A stretch of 31,411 bases of DNA, taken from positions 1-31,411 of the forward strand of contig JAYWGH010000020.1 of the NCBI GenBank assembly GCA_043778375.1. Reading direction: 5' to 3'. The notes beneath the pieces are model-generated. The model was not told the origin of the DNA. It worked only from the letters and a program-made list of their open reading frames with translations, and made no database searches. Within the stretch, counting starts at the first letter, position 1, and every line of letters starts with the position of its first letter. This DNA is from CAIVSN01 sp043778375 (GTDB taxonomy: Bacteria > Patescibacteriota > Gracilibacteria > BD1-5 > UBA2023). Position numbers and translations under genes: made by a program. Positions 9,503 through 19,070 of the stretch are shown here, one piece after another.

Positions 9503-10681
9503 ATGACAGCTCGCAAATCTGACGACAAACTCAAATCTCTCCTCCGTGGCGATATGCGCGGCGCAGTAGAGGAAATCAATGTTTCTGACTATATCTCTCC
9601 CGTTGCCAATATCAAGGTAGTAGGAATAGGAGGTGGTGGAGTAAACGCCATTAACCGTATGATCGCCTCTGGTCTTGAGGGGGTAGAGTTTATAGCCGTG
9701 AATACAGACGCTCAGGCACTCTTTACTTCAAAGGCGACAACTCGTATCAATATCGGACGAGCGACAACTCGTGGTCTCGGAGCAGGAGCAAATCCTCAGA
9801 TCGGACAAAAGTCAGCTGAGGAGTCAAGCGAAGAGATCAAGCAGATCCTCGCGGGAGCTGATATGGTATTCATCACTTGTGGACTTGGAGGAGGTACTGG
9901 TACTGGAGCAGCCCCTGTGATCGCTGAGATCGCAAAGAGTCTCGGGGCACTTGTTATTGGAGTCGTCACCAAGCCATTTGCATTTGAGGGACAGAGACGA
10001 TCTCTTCAGGCTGCTGACGGATACGACAAGCTCAAGGCTGCGGTTGATACACTCATCACCATCCCAAATGACAAGATCCTCACGATCATCGACAAAAAAA
10101 CTCCACTCCTCGATGCTTTTAATATTGTAGACGAAGTGCTCAATCAGGGAGTGCAGGGAGTTTCCGATCTCATCACCCTTCCAGGTCTCATAAATGTCGA
10201 CTTTGCCGATGTGCGATCTGTCATGGAGGATGCAGGATCTGCTCTTATGGGTATTGGGTACGGTTCAGGAGAAAATCGAGCAATCGAGGCGGCGCGAGCG
10301 GCTATTGACTCTCCTCTCCTCGAGCTTTCTATCGCCGGAGCGAAGGGACTTCTCTTTAATATTACGGGAGGAACTGACCTTTCTATGTTTGAGGTCGATG
10401 AGGCAGCGCGCATCATCACTGAGTCGTGTGATGCTGAGGCAAATATTATATTTGGAGCGACGATCAATGAGAACTACACTGGTGAGATCAAGATCACGGT
10501 GGTGGCCACTGGATTTAACGAAGAGTCCAATCAGCGACACTACGAGGCTCCAAAGAGTCAGATGCAGTCGGGATTTGGAAAGCGTCCAGCTCATACGAGT
10601 GGGTTCGGAGCTCCAACCCCTCGAGCAGAGCCACAGTCTGACCTCGATGTACCAGCGTTTCTCCGAAATAAGCTCAAGTAG
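9503..10681 (+). CDS. ftsZ: Cell division GTPase FtsZ
   Basis: 392 residues, the tubulin homologue that forms the cytokinetic ring. KVVGIGGGGVNAINRMI starts the GTP-binding fold, GLGGGTGTGAAPVIAE is the tubulin signature loop, and TIPNDKIL and the synergy-loop region NVDFADVRSVM follow. A flexible linker leads to the C-terminal peptide DLDVPAFLRNKLK, the usual docking site for FtsA. None of its many glycines uses UGA, in contrast to neighbouring genes. The sequence before the ATG is CTCACTCTCCT, which is pyrimidine-rich rather than Shine-Dalgarno-like. A terminator follows 19 bp after the stop. Confidence 0.97.
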   Translation: MTARKSDDKLKSLLRGDMRGAVEEINVSDYISPVANIKVVGIGGGGVNAINRMIASGLEGVEFIAVNTDAQALFTSKATTRINIGRATTRGLGAGANPQIGQKSAEESSEEIKQILAGADMVFITCGLGGGTGTGAAPVIAEIAKSLGALVIGVVTKPFAFEGQRRSLQAADGYDKLKAAVDTLITIPNDKILTIIDKKTPLLDAFNIVDEVLNQGVQGVSDLITLPGLINVDFADVRSVMEDAGSALMGIGYGSGENRAIEAARAAIDSPLLELSIAGAKGLLFNITGGTDLSMFEVDEAARIITESCDAEANIIFGATINENYTGEIKITVVATGFNEESNQRHYEAPKSQMQSGFGKRPAHTSGFGAPTPRAEPQSDLDVPAFLRNKLK

Positions 10682-10699
10682 AAGTTATGAGTATATGAG

Positions 10700-10722
10700 T
10701 CCTCCGAAAGGGGGATTTTTTT
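10700..10722 (+). terminator. Rho-independent terminator after ftsZ
   Basis: TCCTCC, GAAA tetraloop, GGGGGA, followed by a run of seven T. The stem has one G-U pair. It sits 19 bp past the ftsZ stop and ends the ftsA-ftsZ unit. Confidence 0.8.
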
Positions 10723-10770
10723 ATAGTTCAATTGTTCTTACTGGCAAATTCTTCTTTCTTGAGTTTTTCC

Positions 10771-10798
10771 TTGCCCTTGCGCTCACATCCACTACAAT
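10771..10798 (+). promoter_or_regulatory. Candidate leaderless promoter of dinG
   Basis: TTGCCC (10771-10776), 16-bp spacer, TACAAT (10793-10798). The base seven positions after the -10 box is the A of the dinG ATG (10805), so the predicted mRNA has no 5' leader. Confidence 0.55.
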
Positions 10799-10804
10799 CG
10801 GCGC

Positions 10805-13618
10805 ATGGAAATGATCATACTCGATCTTGAGACCTCAGGACTCAAGGCAAAAGACGACGCAATTATCGAGGTGGCACTCCTGCGAATTGACGAGACGGGT
10901 AAGATCCTCGAGCAATACTCAAGTCTCGTAAATCCAGGCTTTGTGATCAGTGCTGAGATCACTCTCCTCACGAGCATCACCCCCGAGGAGCTCGAGAGTG
11001 CTCCAGCTATTGGATCCCTCAAATCCAAGATCGTAGAATTTATCGGAAATAGCCCAGTGATCGGACATAATGTCGGGTTTGATCTGGATTTTCTCTCACA
11101 AAATGGGATGTTCCCGAGTAATTCACTGGTGATCGATACTTTTAAGATGGCAGAAATCCTCTACCACGAGGAAAAGTCTCTCAATCTCTCGTCGCTCACT
11201 GAGATGCTTGGGTATGTGCACAAAAACGCGCACCGAGCAGGCTCAGATGTCGAGGCAACGCTCTACCTCCTCCAGGCTGAGATGGCGCTCCTGCGATCAC
11301 TCACACCTACCCAGTCGGCGATCCTCGCTCGCGCCGCCGTTCTCTCCCGATCTCCCATGTTTGAGTGGATGCGCTCGCTCGGGCAGAGCTCACAAGACTT
11401 TAAACTTGAGGGTGAGGTCTCGCGGATACAATCAGGTGATGAGTCCGCAATCGACCCAAAAGAGTCGGTACGCCAGGACAGACGAGCTCACTCTCCGAGT
11501 TGGATGATCTTTGCTCCGCATTTTGAGGACGCGCTCATGCGAGAGATAGATCGTAGAGCACTCGCATCGGATACTCCAAAGAAGTCCAAAAAAGCTCCTG
11601 CCAAAAAGCCTCTCCCTACTTGGAGCGAGCTTCTCGCGCTCGGCGACCTCGAAGAGCGTCCTGAGCAGTCTAGGCTCGTCGCTATGACGATGGCGCATAT
11701 GCAGACAGCAGGGCACCTCTGCGCTGAGGCACCGACCGGTATCGGGAAGACCTTTGCCTACCTCTATCCTGCGGTGATCACCGCACTCACAACTGGCAAG
11801 CAGGTATGTGTGTCGACCAATACCAAGGCACTCCAAGACCAAATCGAGCAAAAAGACTTCCCAAAACTCACCTCACTCTTTGAGCAAGCAGGTATTCCAG
11901 GTCTTGAACTTCAAAAGCTCAAGGGCCGTAAAAACTACCTTTCACTCCTCGCATATTTTGAGTTTTTTGATCAGGATGAGCTCTCAGAAACTGCCGCTAT
12001 TCTCGCAGCAAAGCTCGGATTTTGGGCACTTACCTCGAGGGCGCACGAGCTCGATGAGATATCTCTCTATGGTGAGGAGTATTCACTCATCGAGGATATT
12101 CACGCTTGAGACCTCCGAGTCCTCACTCCTGACAATCCATACCGAGAGTTTGAGCCACTTGAGCGAGCGAGACTCGGAGTGAAGCGAGCATCGATTATCG
12201 TTCTCAACCATGCACTCCTCCTCTCTGAGTATCTCGAGGAGAGTGAGTCCTCGCTCCTCCCAAAGCTCGAGTATCTCGTCCTCGATGAGGTCCACAATCT
12301 CGAGGCAGTCGCGACCGATGCTCTCAAGGTGACGAGCGACTCAGTACTCTTTGAGAAGTGCGTGATCGATCTCACCCGAGCGATCAAAAAATACAACAAG
12401 ACGCACCCTCTCGATACCTTTCTCTCGCCAGAAGTCACTGCTATCTCGGACTCGCTCCTGATGACCGCGAGAATATTGTTTGATGAGATAGAGTCCGCAT
12501 TCTCGCTCTCGCTCATGACTCCTGCAAAGGGGGCATACGGGGGAGGTCGCGCACAAGAGGCACTCCTCGAAACTCCAGTCCTTGAGGCCGCTAAATCTCG
12601 AGTGTATGAGATGCTTGACCTCGTATCCGCCAAGGTTCACGATCTCGAGCGAGTACTTTTTGCAGCCCCTGAGCCACTCACCAAGGATACAACGCGCATT
12701 TTTGAGCACCTTACTGGGCTTACGAGCCATATCCGTACTTTTTTCTCGCCTACAGCCGAGACTCCACTGATCCAGATATACTCTGCGCGTGAAGGCGTAC
12801 CCCCTCGTATCATCTCCACACCTCTGCGGGTAGGGGAGATCATGCAGGCGAGACTCTGGTCTCGTATTCCGTCTGTTGTCATGATGAGTGCTACTCTGAC
12901 TACCGGTGGGACTTTTGATTATATTTCGAGAGTTCTCGAGCTCGCGGACTTTGAGAAAGTGATTTTTGAGACGGATTTTGACTACTCTAAACAAGCACTC
13001 CTCTATATTCCACCTGAGCTCCCAGATGTGGCAAAGTCTGAGCACACCAGAGCGATCCAGGACTTTTTAGCTGATCTTCTCGCTATTTATGGAGGCCGGA
13101 CACTTATGCTCTTTACCTCGTTTGCGACGATCAAGGAGACAATGCTCGCACTCGCGGCTCGTATGAAGTCTATCGGGATTACCCTCCTTGCCCAAGGGCT
13201 CGGAGGCGGTAAACACAAGCTCGCTCAAGAGTTTGTGAAAAAGTCCAACACGAGCGTCCTCCTTGGGACGGATAGCTTTTGGGAGGGGGTCGACTTTGCG
13301 GGGGATCTCCTCGAGCTTCTCGTGATCTATAAGCTCCCATTTGCTGTACCGACAGATCCTGTGTTTGTGGCGAGATCACGACTCTACTCGGATTCATTTC
13401 GGGAGTATGCAATCCCGATGATGATCCTGAAGTTCCGTCAGGGACTCGGACGCCTCATCCGGACTCGTACCGACAAGTGAATTATCGTTCTTCTTGATCG
13501 TCGAGTGACCACCTCGTGGGGGAGTGATGTACTTGCGAGTCTGCCGAAGGGGCTCCCGGTCAACATGTCTGCTTCTGCGGATTTCCTTGCAGCGCTGCGC
13601 TCAAGACGATCTAAATAG
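10805..13618 (+). CDS. dinG: DnaQ-like 3'-5' exonuclease fused to DinG-family helicase
   Basis: 937 residues with two UGA-Gly codons (12107-12109 and 13478-13480). The N-terminal DEDDh exonuclease has LDLETSG (Asp7, Glu9), HNVGFDLDF (Asp93) and HRAGSDVE (His143, Asp148). The XPD/DinG-type superfamily 2 helicase follows: APTGIGKTFAYLYP (Walker A, Lys315), STNTKALQDQ, VLNHALLL, LVLDEVHNLE (DEVH box), VVMMSATL, GTDSFWEGVDFAG and QGLGRLIRTRTDKG, whose last Gly is the second UGA. The fused layout is that of the Firmicutes DinG, not the E. coli one. The cysteines that bind the Fe-S cluster in E. coli DinG are absent (KNYLSLL where relatives have cysteine). Likely role: structured DNA processing in repair or replication. 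Confidence 0.92.
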
Positions 13619-13681
13619 AACATAAATTCATCGCTGTGAATACCACTATAAATAGGTCAATAACAAATTAGAGCTCAAAAT

Positions 13682-13708
13682 TTGCACACATTCTGGACTC
13701 ATGATACT
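13682..13708 (+). promoter_or_regulatory. Weak candidate promoter of the type IV pilus operon
   Basis: TTGCAC (13682-13687), 15-bp spacer, GATACT (13703-13708). Both boxes are imperfect, but this is the only plausible pair in the 116-bp gap between dinG and the pilus operon. Confidence 0.3.
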
Positions 13709-13734
13709 CTAGTAGGAGCATTTACTCATAGCTC

Positions 13735-14568
13735 ATGGAAAAAGATACCTCCTATATTGCCCCTCAAGATACAACTGCCTCTCTCTTTCAAGACCTCGGG
13801 AGTGAGCTTGATTTTGGAAAAGAAAATACATTGACTACTCAGACTAATGAGCAAAAACATCATCCACTCTCCATTACAAAGATGGTAACTGGAGCTATTC
13901 TCACTCTTATTGTCCTATTTTCAGTTGGAGCATGACTCGATACAACTCTACGAAATCTCGAGTCAAACGGATTTCTAAAAAATATCACCCCCCTTTGTAA
14001 GTATTATACTTTTGGTGTAGAGAACTTTGCAAATCAGGAGTGTGGCTCATATGTCGAGGCAAAAGCAAGTCTAGATACAAACCGCTCAAAACTTGAACAA
14101 GATCTTGGTACAAAGCTCGCACTCATTATTCCTCAAAAAACAACGACCCAAAATCCAATTGCGCAACCAGAAGTACAATACATTTTAAGTCGAACAGTGA
14201 ACCGAGCTCCACTCCGAGATATTATCAATAATTTTAATCGTATTAAGAATTCGGCTACTGCATATCAGGGGAAAGATATCGACTGTACAAAATTTATTAT
14301 GAGTGAGAAATGAGATCTCACAGTAAGTTGTGAATTCTTTGGTTTTCCACTTCTGAGTAATGACGCCATCCCACTCACCTCTCGCACAACTGCTCTTACC
14401 TTTCTTGATAAACTTTCAGACCCAAGTACAGGTTTTACTCTTCTTGATCAGCCAAAAAACTTAGAAATTGAAAAATATACGAGTACCGACACTGGCCTGA
14501 GGTCCACCTTTAGTACTCGTACGTCTCTCACTCTCAGGCTCCGGTATTCTGCACCTAATAAACTCTAA
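13735..14568 (+). CDS. Bitopic membrane protein of type IV pilus operon (PilN-position)
   Basis: 277 residues with UGA-Gly at 13933-13935, at the end of the membrane segment, and at 14311-14313. A polar cytoplasmic tail of about 47 residues precedes one hydrophobic segment (about 50-67, MVTGAILTLIVLFSVGAG). The rest would be extracytoplasmic and carries four to five cysteines (CKYY, ECGS, DCTK, SCEF), which could form disulfides. I do not recognise a family. Position just upstream of a PilO-like gene, pilB and pilC, and the same topology as PilN, suggest a pilus inner-membrane alignment protein. That is inference from context only. The downstream gene begins 1 nt after its stop. Confidence 0.75.
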
Positions 14569-14569
14569 T

Positions 14570-15778
14570 ATGACAGCCCCTCTCGATCCAAAAAAGAAGT
14601 CACGATTCATTAAGTCTATTGGGCTCAATGTATTTGTATCATGTGTATTTCTTGGGTTCATTCTCCTCTATATACTCCCAGCTTATGAGGAGATTACAGC
14701 TAAAAAGCTCGTACTCACTACGAGTGTAAACTCCCTGAATAAACTTACACAAGATGGAGTAGATGTAGCGAAATATGAAGAGCTTATTGCCAAGTATGCA
14801 GGGATTAAGAAGACTTGAAAGCTCGATCCTGAGATTCAAAAACTCATTGCGGGGGCTCTTAAAAAACCAGATGGAGAATCAAAAGATTATCTCTCCTGGA
14901 TAAATGATGAGCTATCAAAGGGAACAGCGCTCACTCTTGAAGACGAAAAGAATAAGCGTATTGTTGCTGGTGCGATTCCTACCTTTTCAGACATTACAGG
15001 AGGTACACCTGACGACTTCACAAAAAGTCAGATAACCCTCAGTGATCTCAATGCCTACATTGAGCAGTCACTCCTAAAAAAACATAATGTTGAGAGCTTC
15101 TCTCCGATCGGATTTGGGAATATTAATTTTGATGCAAAAACGAATACTGCATTAAATGTCGGTACTTATAAGCTAAGAATTGACATGCGAGGTGCAAATA
15201 AAAATATCCTTAATCTCATCGATACCATTCAAAAGACTGGGGAAATTTCTATAAAAGACGGAAAACTTGTAGAGATAAGTCCACCCGATGCTACTGCTTC
15301 GGGATCGCAATCAGCTACCCCAAAATTCAATAATCTTCTTACAACTATTGACTCTGTAACTTTTTCAGGACCACTCGATGATCTCGAGCGGGAAAACACA
15401 GTAAATATGACACTTGTGCTCTATGTGCGAGCTCGTAATCTCGGGGACTTGGTTGCTTTGCGCACTCAGCTTGCTGATCAGCTCCAAAAACTTGTGACTT
15501 CTATTGATAAGGTGAGCGATACCTGTGGTGATCTCTCACGTGTTGAGTGTAAAAATGAGGCAGTTATTCGTGCTATTCAGGGAGTGCGAGGATTTCGTAA
15601 CGACGCCGCTGATCTGCTCAAGAAAGTACAGGAAAAACTCAAGGCTACTCCTACTGGTGACATAACTGGAGAGTTTAGTGAGTTAGTCGGACTCTTTAGC
15701 TCTGCTGCAAATCTCCAAACTCAAACAGATACTGCAGCAACTGTTATTGAAAATGTACGTAAACAACCCTCAAAATAA
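14570..15778 (+). CDS. PilO-like pilus assembly membrane protein
   Basis: 402 residues with one UGA-Gly at 14816-14818. A short basic cytoplasmic tail is followed by a membrane segment (about 19-37, NVFVSCVFLGFILLYILP). A helical stretch that may be coiled coil (YEEITAKKLVL...) comes next, then an extracytoplasmic region with a repeated alpha/beta pattern (YKLRIDMRGANKNILNLIDTI; VNMTLVLYVRARN). This is the general build of PilO: one N-terminal membrane helix, coiled coil, ferredoxin-like domain. It is longer than typical PilO (about 200 residues) because of a C-terminal helical extension. Its place before pilB and pilC supports a role in the alignment subcomplex. Assignment rests on topology and context. 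Confidence 0.75.
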
Positions 15779-15783
15779 TCCCC

Positions 15784-17040
15784 ATGAACCAGGCTATTGA
15801 ATCACTCAAAAATGAAGTCTATAAGTGAGACAACGCTCAACTTATCTGTAACCTCATTATTGCTGGAGCAGTCGCTGTAAAGAGCTCTGATATACATATT
15901 GAGCCACTCTCGAACTTTGTTCGTATAAGATATCGAATAGATGGAGTATTGACTGAGGTTATAGAGTATCAACTCTTCCTCCATTCGCAGATTGTTGCAA
16001 GATATAAGATCCTCGCAAACCTCCGTATCGATGAGTCCCGCATGCCTCAGGATGGTCGTATCTCTACAACTATTGAGGAAAAGCCCCTTGATTTGCGAGT
16101 TTCTACCCTTCCGACGGTAAATGGTGAGAAGATTGTTATGCGAATTGTTGACAAATCCAAGAAAATTCCTGATTTAGATGTCCTTGGAATCGAAGGGATC
16201 AATGGTACTCGACTCAAGAAGGCAATCTCCCTCCCGAATGGAATTATCCTCACATCAGGCCCGACTGGATCAGGGAAGTCTACCACTCTTTATTCTTGTC
16301 TGACGAGACTCAATGGACCCGATGTAAATATCATGACCCTTGAGGATCCAGTTGAGAATACGATCGACGGAGTATCTCAGAGTCAAATGTTCCCAGACAT
16401 TGGATATACCTTTGCATCGGGACTGCGTACAGCTCTCCGACAAGATCCAGATATTATTATGGTAGGGGAAATACGAGATAAGGAGACGATTAATATCGCA
16501 ATCGAGGCCTCGCTCACAGGACATCTCGTACTCTCTACTATACATACAAACAGTGCTGCCGAGACCCTTACGCGTATTTTGAATATGGGAGTACCCGCGT
16601 ATCTCCTCCCGGCAGCGATCAATGCGATCATTGCTCAGCGACTTGTACGTAAGCTCTGTCCACACTGTCGTGTGGCTAAAAAGCCGGAGGAACTTGATCC
16701 AAAGATACAAGCATCTTTGCGAAAAGCGATTGAGCGTACTCCTAAATCAGAGCTCCTCGAGCGAGTAGGTGCTGAAAAGCTCGCAAATCCTGTATTTTAT
16801 GAGGCTCTCGGCTGTGATCAGTGCAATCATACTGGATACGCAGGTCGAGTTGGTATCTATGAGATAATGGAGATAACAGCACCTATAAAAGAGTCTATTA
16901 TTCGTGGAGACTCCAGTGTTGCCATCAATGAAGCTGCAATAATAGCGGGCATGATCTCCCTCGAACAGGACGGTATTATGAAGGCACTCAATGGACTTAC
17001 TTCACTTGCAGAAGTATACTCAGCAGCAAAAGAAAATTAA
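15784..17040 (+). CDS. pilB: Type IV pilus extension ATPase PilB (short form)
   Basis: 418 residues, starting at ATG 15784 with a UGA-Gly at 15826-15828. PilB hexamers hydrolyse ATP to drive pilin polymerisation at the inner membrane. Present: SSDIHIEPLSNFVRIRYRIDG (N2-domain start), SGPTGSGKSTTLYS (Walker A), LEDPVE (Asp box), DPDIIMVGEIRD (Walker B), TGHLVLSTIHTN (His box) and a zinc-binding CPHC...CDQC pair. The usual N1 domain of about 150 residues is missing, so the protein begins at the N2 domain, as PilT does. The CxxC pairs and the adjacent pilC argue for PilB/GspE rather than PilT. No Shine-Dalgarno: the leader reads AATAATCCCC. Confidence 0.92.
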
Positions 17041-17049
17041 CTCTCACCC

Positions 17050-18192
17050 ATGGAAGATATCATCATTCAGGACTCCGAGTCCACTCCAGTAGCAGCTGCC
17101 AAGAAACGAGAGTTTTCACTCGATGCTCTTGATGCTTGGCTTGTTTCAAAGCAAAAGGTAAAAACCAAGCAGAAAGTTATATTCTTTCGTCTTTTGGCGA
17201 CTATGGCGAATGCAGGACTTCCTATTATGAAGTCTCTCACTATCCTCCAAAAGCAAGAAGTGAATCCAGTGATGCAAGGGGTGTATACTCGTCTACTCAA
17301 CAATATTAAATCTGGGAAGAATCTCTCAAGTACTCTGCGTGAAGACACAGGATCATTTAGTGATGCTGAGGCCTCGATCATTGAATCTGGAGAAAAAACA
17401 GGACGTCTCAATACTGCTCTCCTCCAACTAGCAGATCAAGTCGAGAAAGTTGACAGTATTACCAAAAAAATAAAAGGGGCTCTCATCTATCCTATGGCTA
17501 TCTTGATCGTTATGTTTGGGTCAATTACTGTCCTTATGACCCTCGTTGTGCCAAAGCTCGTAGAGCTCTTTGGAGATCGGAGTAAACTTCCTCCACTTAC
17601 ACAGTTTTTGATCAACACATCTGATTTCTTTGTAAGCTACTGGTGGCTCATGATCCTAGCTATCGTTGTATGAGTTATATCTCTCTCTTTTTGGAAAGAA
17701 ACGGAAGAGGGGAAATATAAGTTTGAAGGAATGCTCCTTCATGTCCCAATCTTTGGACCTGTACTGCGTAAGGTAATCCTCTCGAAATTTGCTCGAGTTC
17801 TCTCCAATCTTCTTAGTAGTGGGATCTCTATCGTAGAGTCACTTCGTATCGTCTCAGAAGTCGTCGATAACGAGGTATATCGTCAGCGAATACTGGTCTT
17901 GCGTGAAGATGTAAAGCGAGGGGTCAAAATATGAGAGAGTCTCGAGGATGATAAGCTCTTTCCTGAGATGCTTGTACAGATGATCAAGGTAGGAGAAGAG
18001 ACGGCAAAACTCGACTCTATTATCCTCAAGCTCGCAGACTTTTATGACGAGGAGGTTGACAACACGATCAATGCGATCAATAAATCTCTTGAGCCGGTTA
18101 TTATCGTGACCATGGCGATTATAGTTGGATTTATCGCTGTGGGTATTATGCAGCCGATCATGAATCTCTCGGAGACGATAGAGAATAAGTAG
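17050..18192 (+). CDS. pilC: Type IV pilus platform protein PilC (GspF family)
   Basis: 380 residues with UGA-Gly at 17671-17673 and 17932-17934. PilC is the inner-membrane platform on which PilB acts. Two GspF repeats are visible: FFRLLATMANAGLPIMKSL...IIESGEKTGRLNTAL, and FARVLSNLLSSGISIVESLR...MIKVGEETAKLDSII. Each is followed by membrane segments (ALIYPMAILIVMFGSITVLMT; VIIVTMAIIVGFIAVGIMQPI). Length is close to the family norm. It is the last gene of the pilus operon; the leader is CTCACCC and a hairpin cluster follows the stop. No pilin, pilT, pilD or pilM gene is in this window. Confidence 0.93.
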
Positions 18193-18198
18193 GAGATT

Positions 18199-18279
18199 AA
18201 AAACTCACCTATGTTTCTACTCGAGGAGGGAGTGTAACTTCGTTACAACTCCTCTCACGAGAAAATAGGTGAGCTTTTT
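18199..18279 (+). terminator. Long hairpin terminator after pilC
   Basis: The outer stem CTCACCTAT (18204-18212) pairs with ATAGGTGAG (18265-18273), followed by five T (18275-18279). Inside is a second stem built on GTAAC-ttc-GTTAC (18234-18246) flanked by GAG-rich and CTC-rich arms and closed by CTCG/CGAG. The A-tract before and T-tract after could let it work in both directions for the convergent genes. Confidence 0.7.
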
Positions 18280-18440
18280 AGTACTGTCGGTTTAGGATGT
18301 GCTTTAATATTCTCCATATTCTTTCATCCGAAAGGAGAGTGTAGCTGCGCTACAACCCTTCTTCTGAAAAATACGGGGAGTATAATATCCCTCTTGCTTA
18401 TACTCGAGCGAAAGGGGTTGTAACGAAGTTCTATTTTCCC
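18220..18440. repeat. Three related REP-like hairpin units
   Basis: Three related units lie in the convergent gap (18193-18467) that contains no gene. Unit 1: GGAGTGTAAC-ttc-GTTACAACTCC near 18228-18252. Unit 2: GAGTGTAGC-tgc-GCTACAACCC near 18337-18357, with compensating changes that keep the stem. Unit 3, in opposite orientation and incomplete: GGGGTTGTAACgaaGTT near 18414-18430. Covarying stems suggest selection for structure. Confidence 0.6.
18378..18405. repeat. Inverted repeat GAGTATAA / TTATACTC
   Basis: A perfect 8-bp inverted repeat with a 12-nt loop between hairpin units 2 and 3. It may belong to the same structured termination region. Confidence 0.5.
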
Positions 18441-18467
18441 TTGAGTCCGATGTATGGGAAGGAAATA

Positions 18468-19058
18468 TTATGCTCAATTCAATTCTACAGGTAACCACTT
18501 CTGAGTTGATCCTCTCTCTCAAGATTCTTGAGCTGCTATCTTATATGCTTCCTTTGTACGCTCCTGCGTTAGTTTTTCAGCATTCTCTCTTTCAATCTTT
18601 TCGCTCAACTCATTGAGTAATCTCCGTGCCTCTTTTTGTGATTTCTCCCGGTTTAATACCTCTTGTGAGAGCTTATCGATACTTGCTTTTGAGCCATCAA
18701 TCACTCCAGTTAACGTAGAAAGTTTGTATTCAAAATCCTCAAGTGCTTGGCGAAGTGCCTCACCTCTCTTTTCCGGGTCAGTAATATCTTTAGTTCCTGA
18801 TACTTGTTGATTATATTGATCGAGTGCGAGTCGTGATCAGGTTTGCATTTCACTCATATCCTTTTGGGGTAGTCATGAAAGGCTTATTTTATTCATAGTA
18901 GCCTCAAATTGCCGTTGCCCAAGACTACTTACCCCTTTCTCTACTTCTGATTGTGGTTTAAGCTCACCAAGTTTAGTATCAAGCTTTGAGTCGGGATTTT
19001 CTTTTGGATCATTCTCTTTGTGTCATTTTCATTCAAAACTATTGTTTTCTGGAGGCAT
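18468..19058 (-). CDS. Hypothetical coiled-coil protein downstream of rsmI
   Basis: 196 residues with six UGA-Gly codons (19029, 19023, 18873, 18837, 18519, 18474, first bases on the plus strand) and a TAA stop. The N-terminal 50 residues are polar and low-complexity (KENEDPKENPDSK). The second half is strongly helical with heptad character (LSQEVLNREKSQKEARRLLNEL). No signal peptide, membrane segment or recognised domain. The ATG at 19058 lies 12 bp after the rsmI stop, so it is probably the third gene of the dnaA-rsmI transcript. A scaffold or structural role would be a guess. Confidence 0.65.
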
Positions 19059-19070
19059 AAAAAGAGGGGA

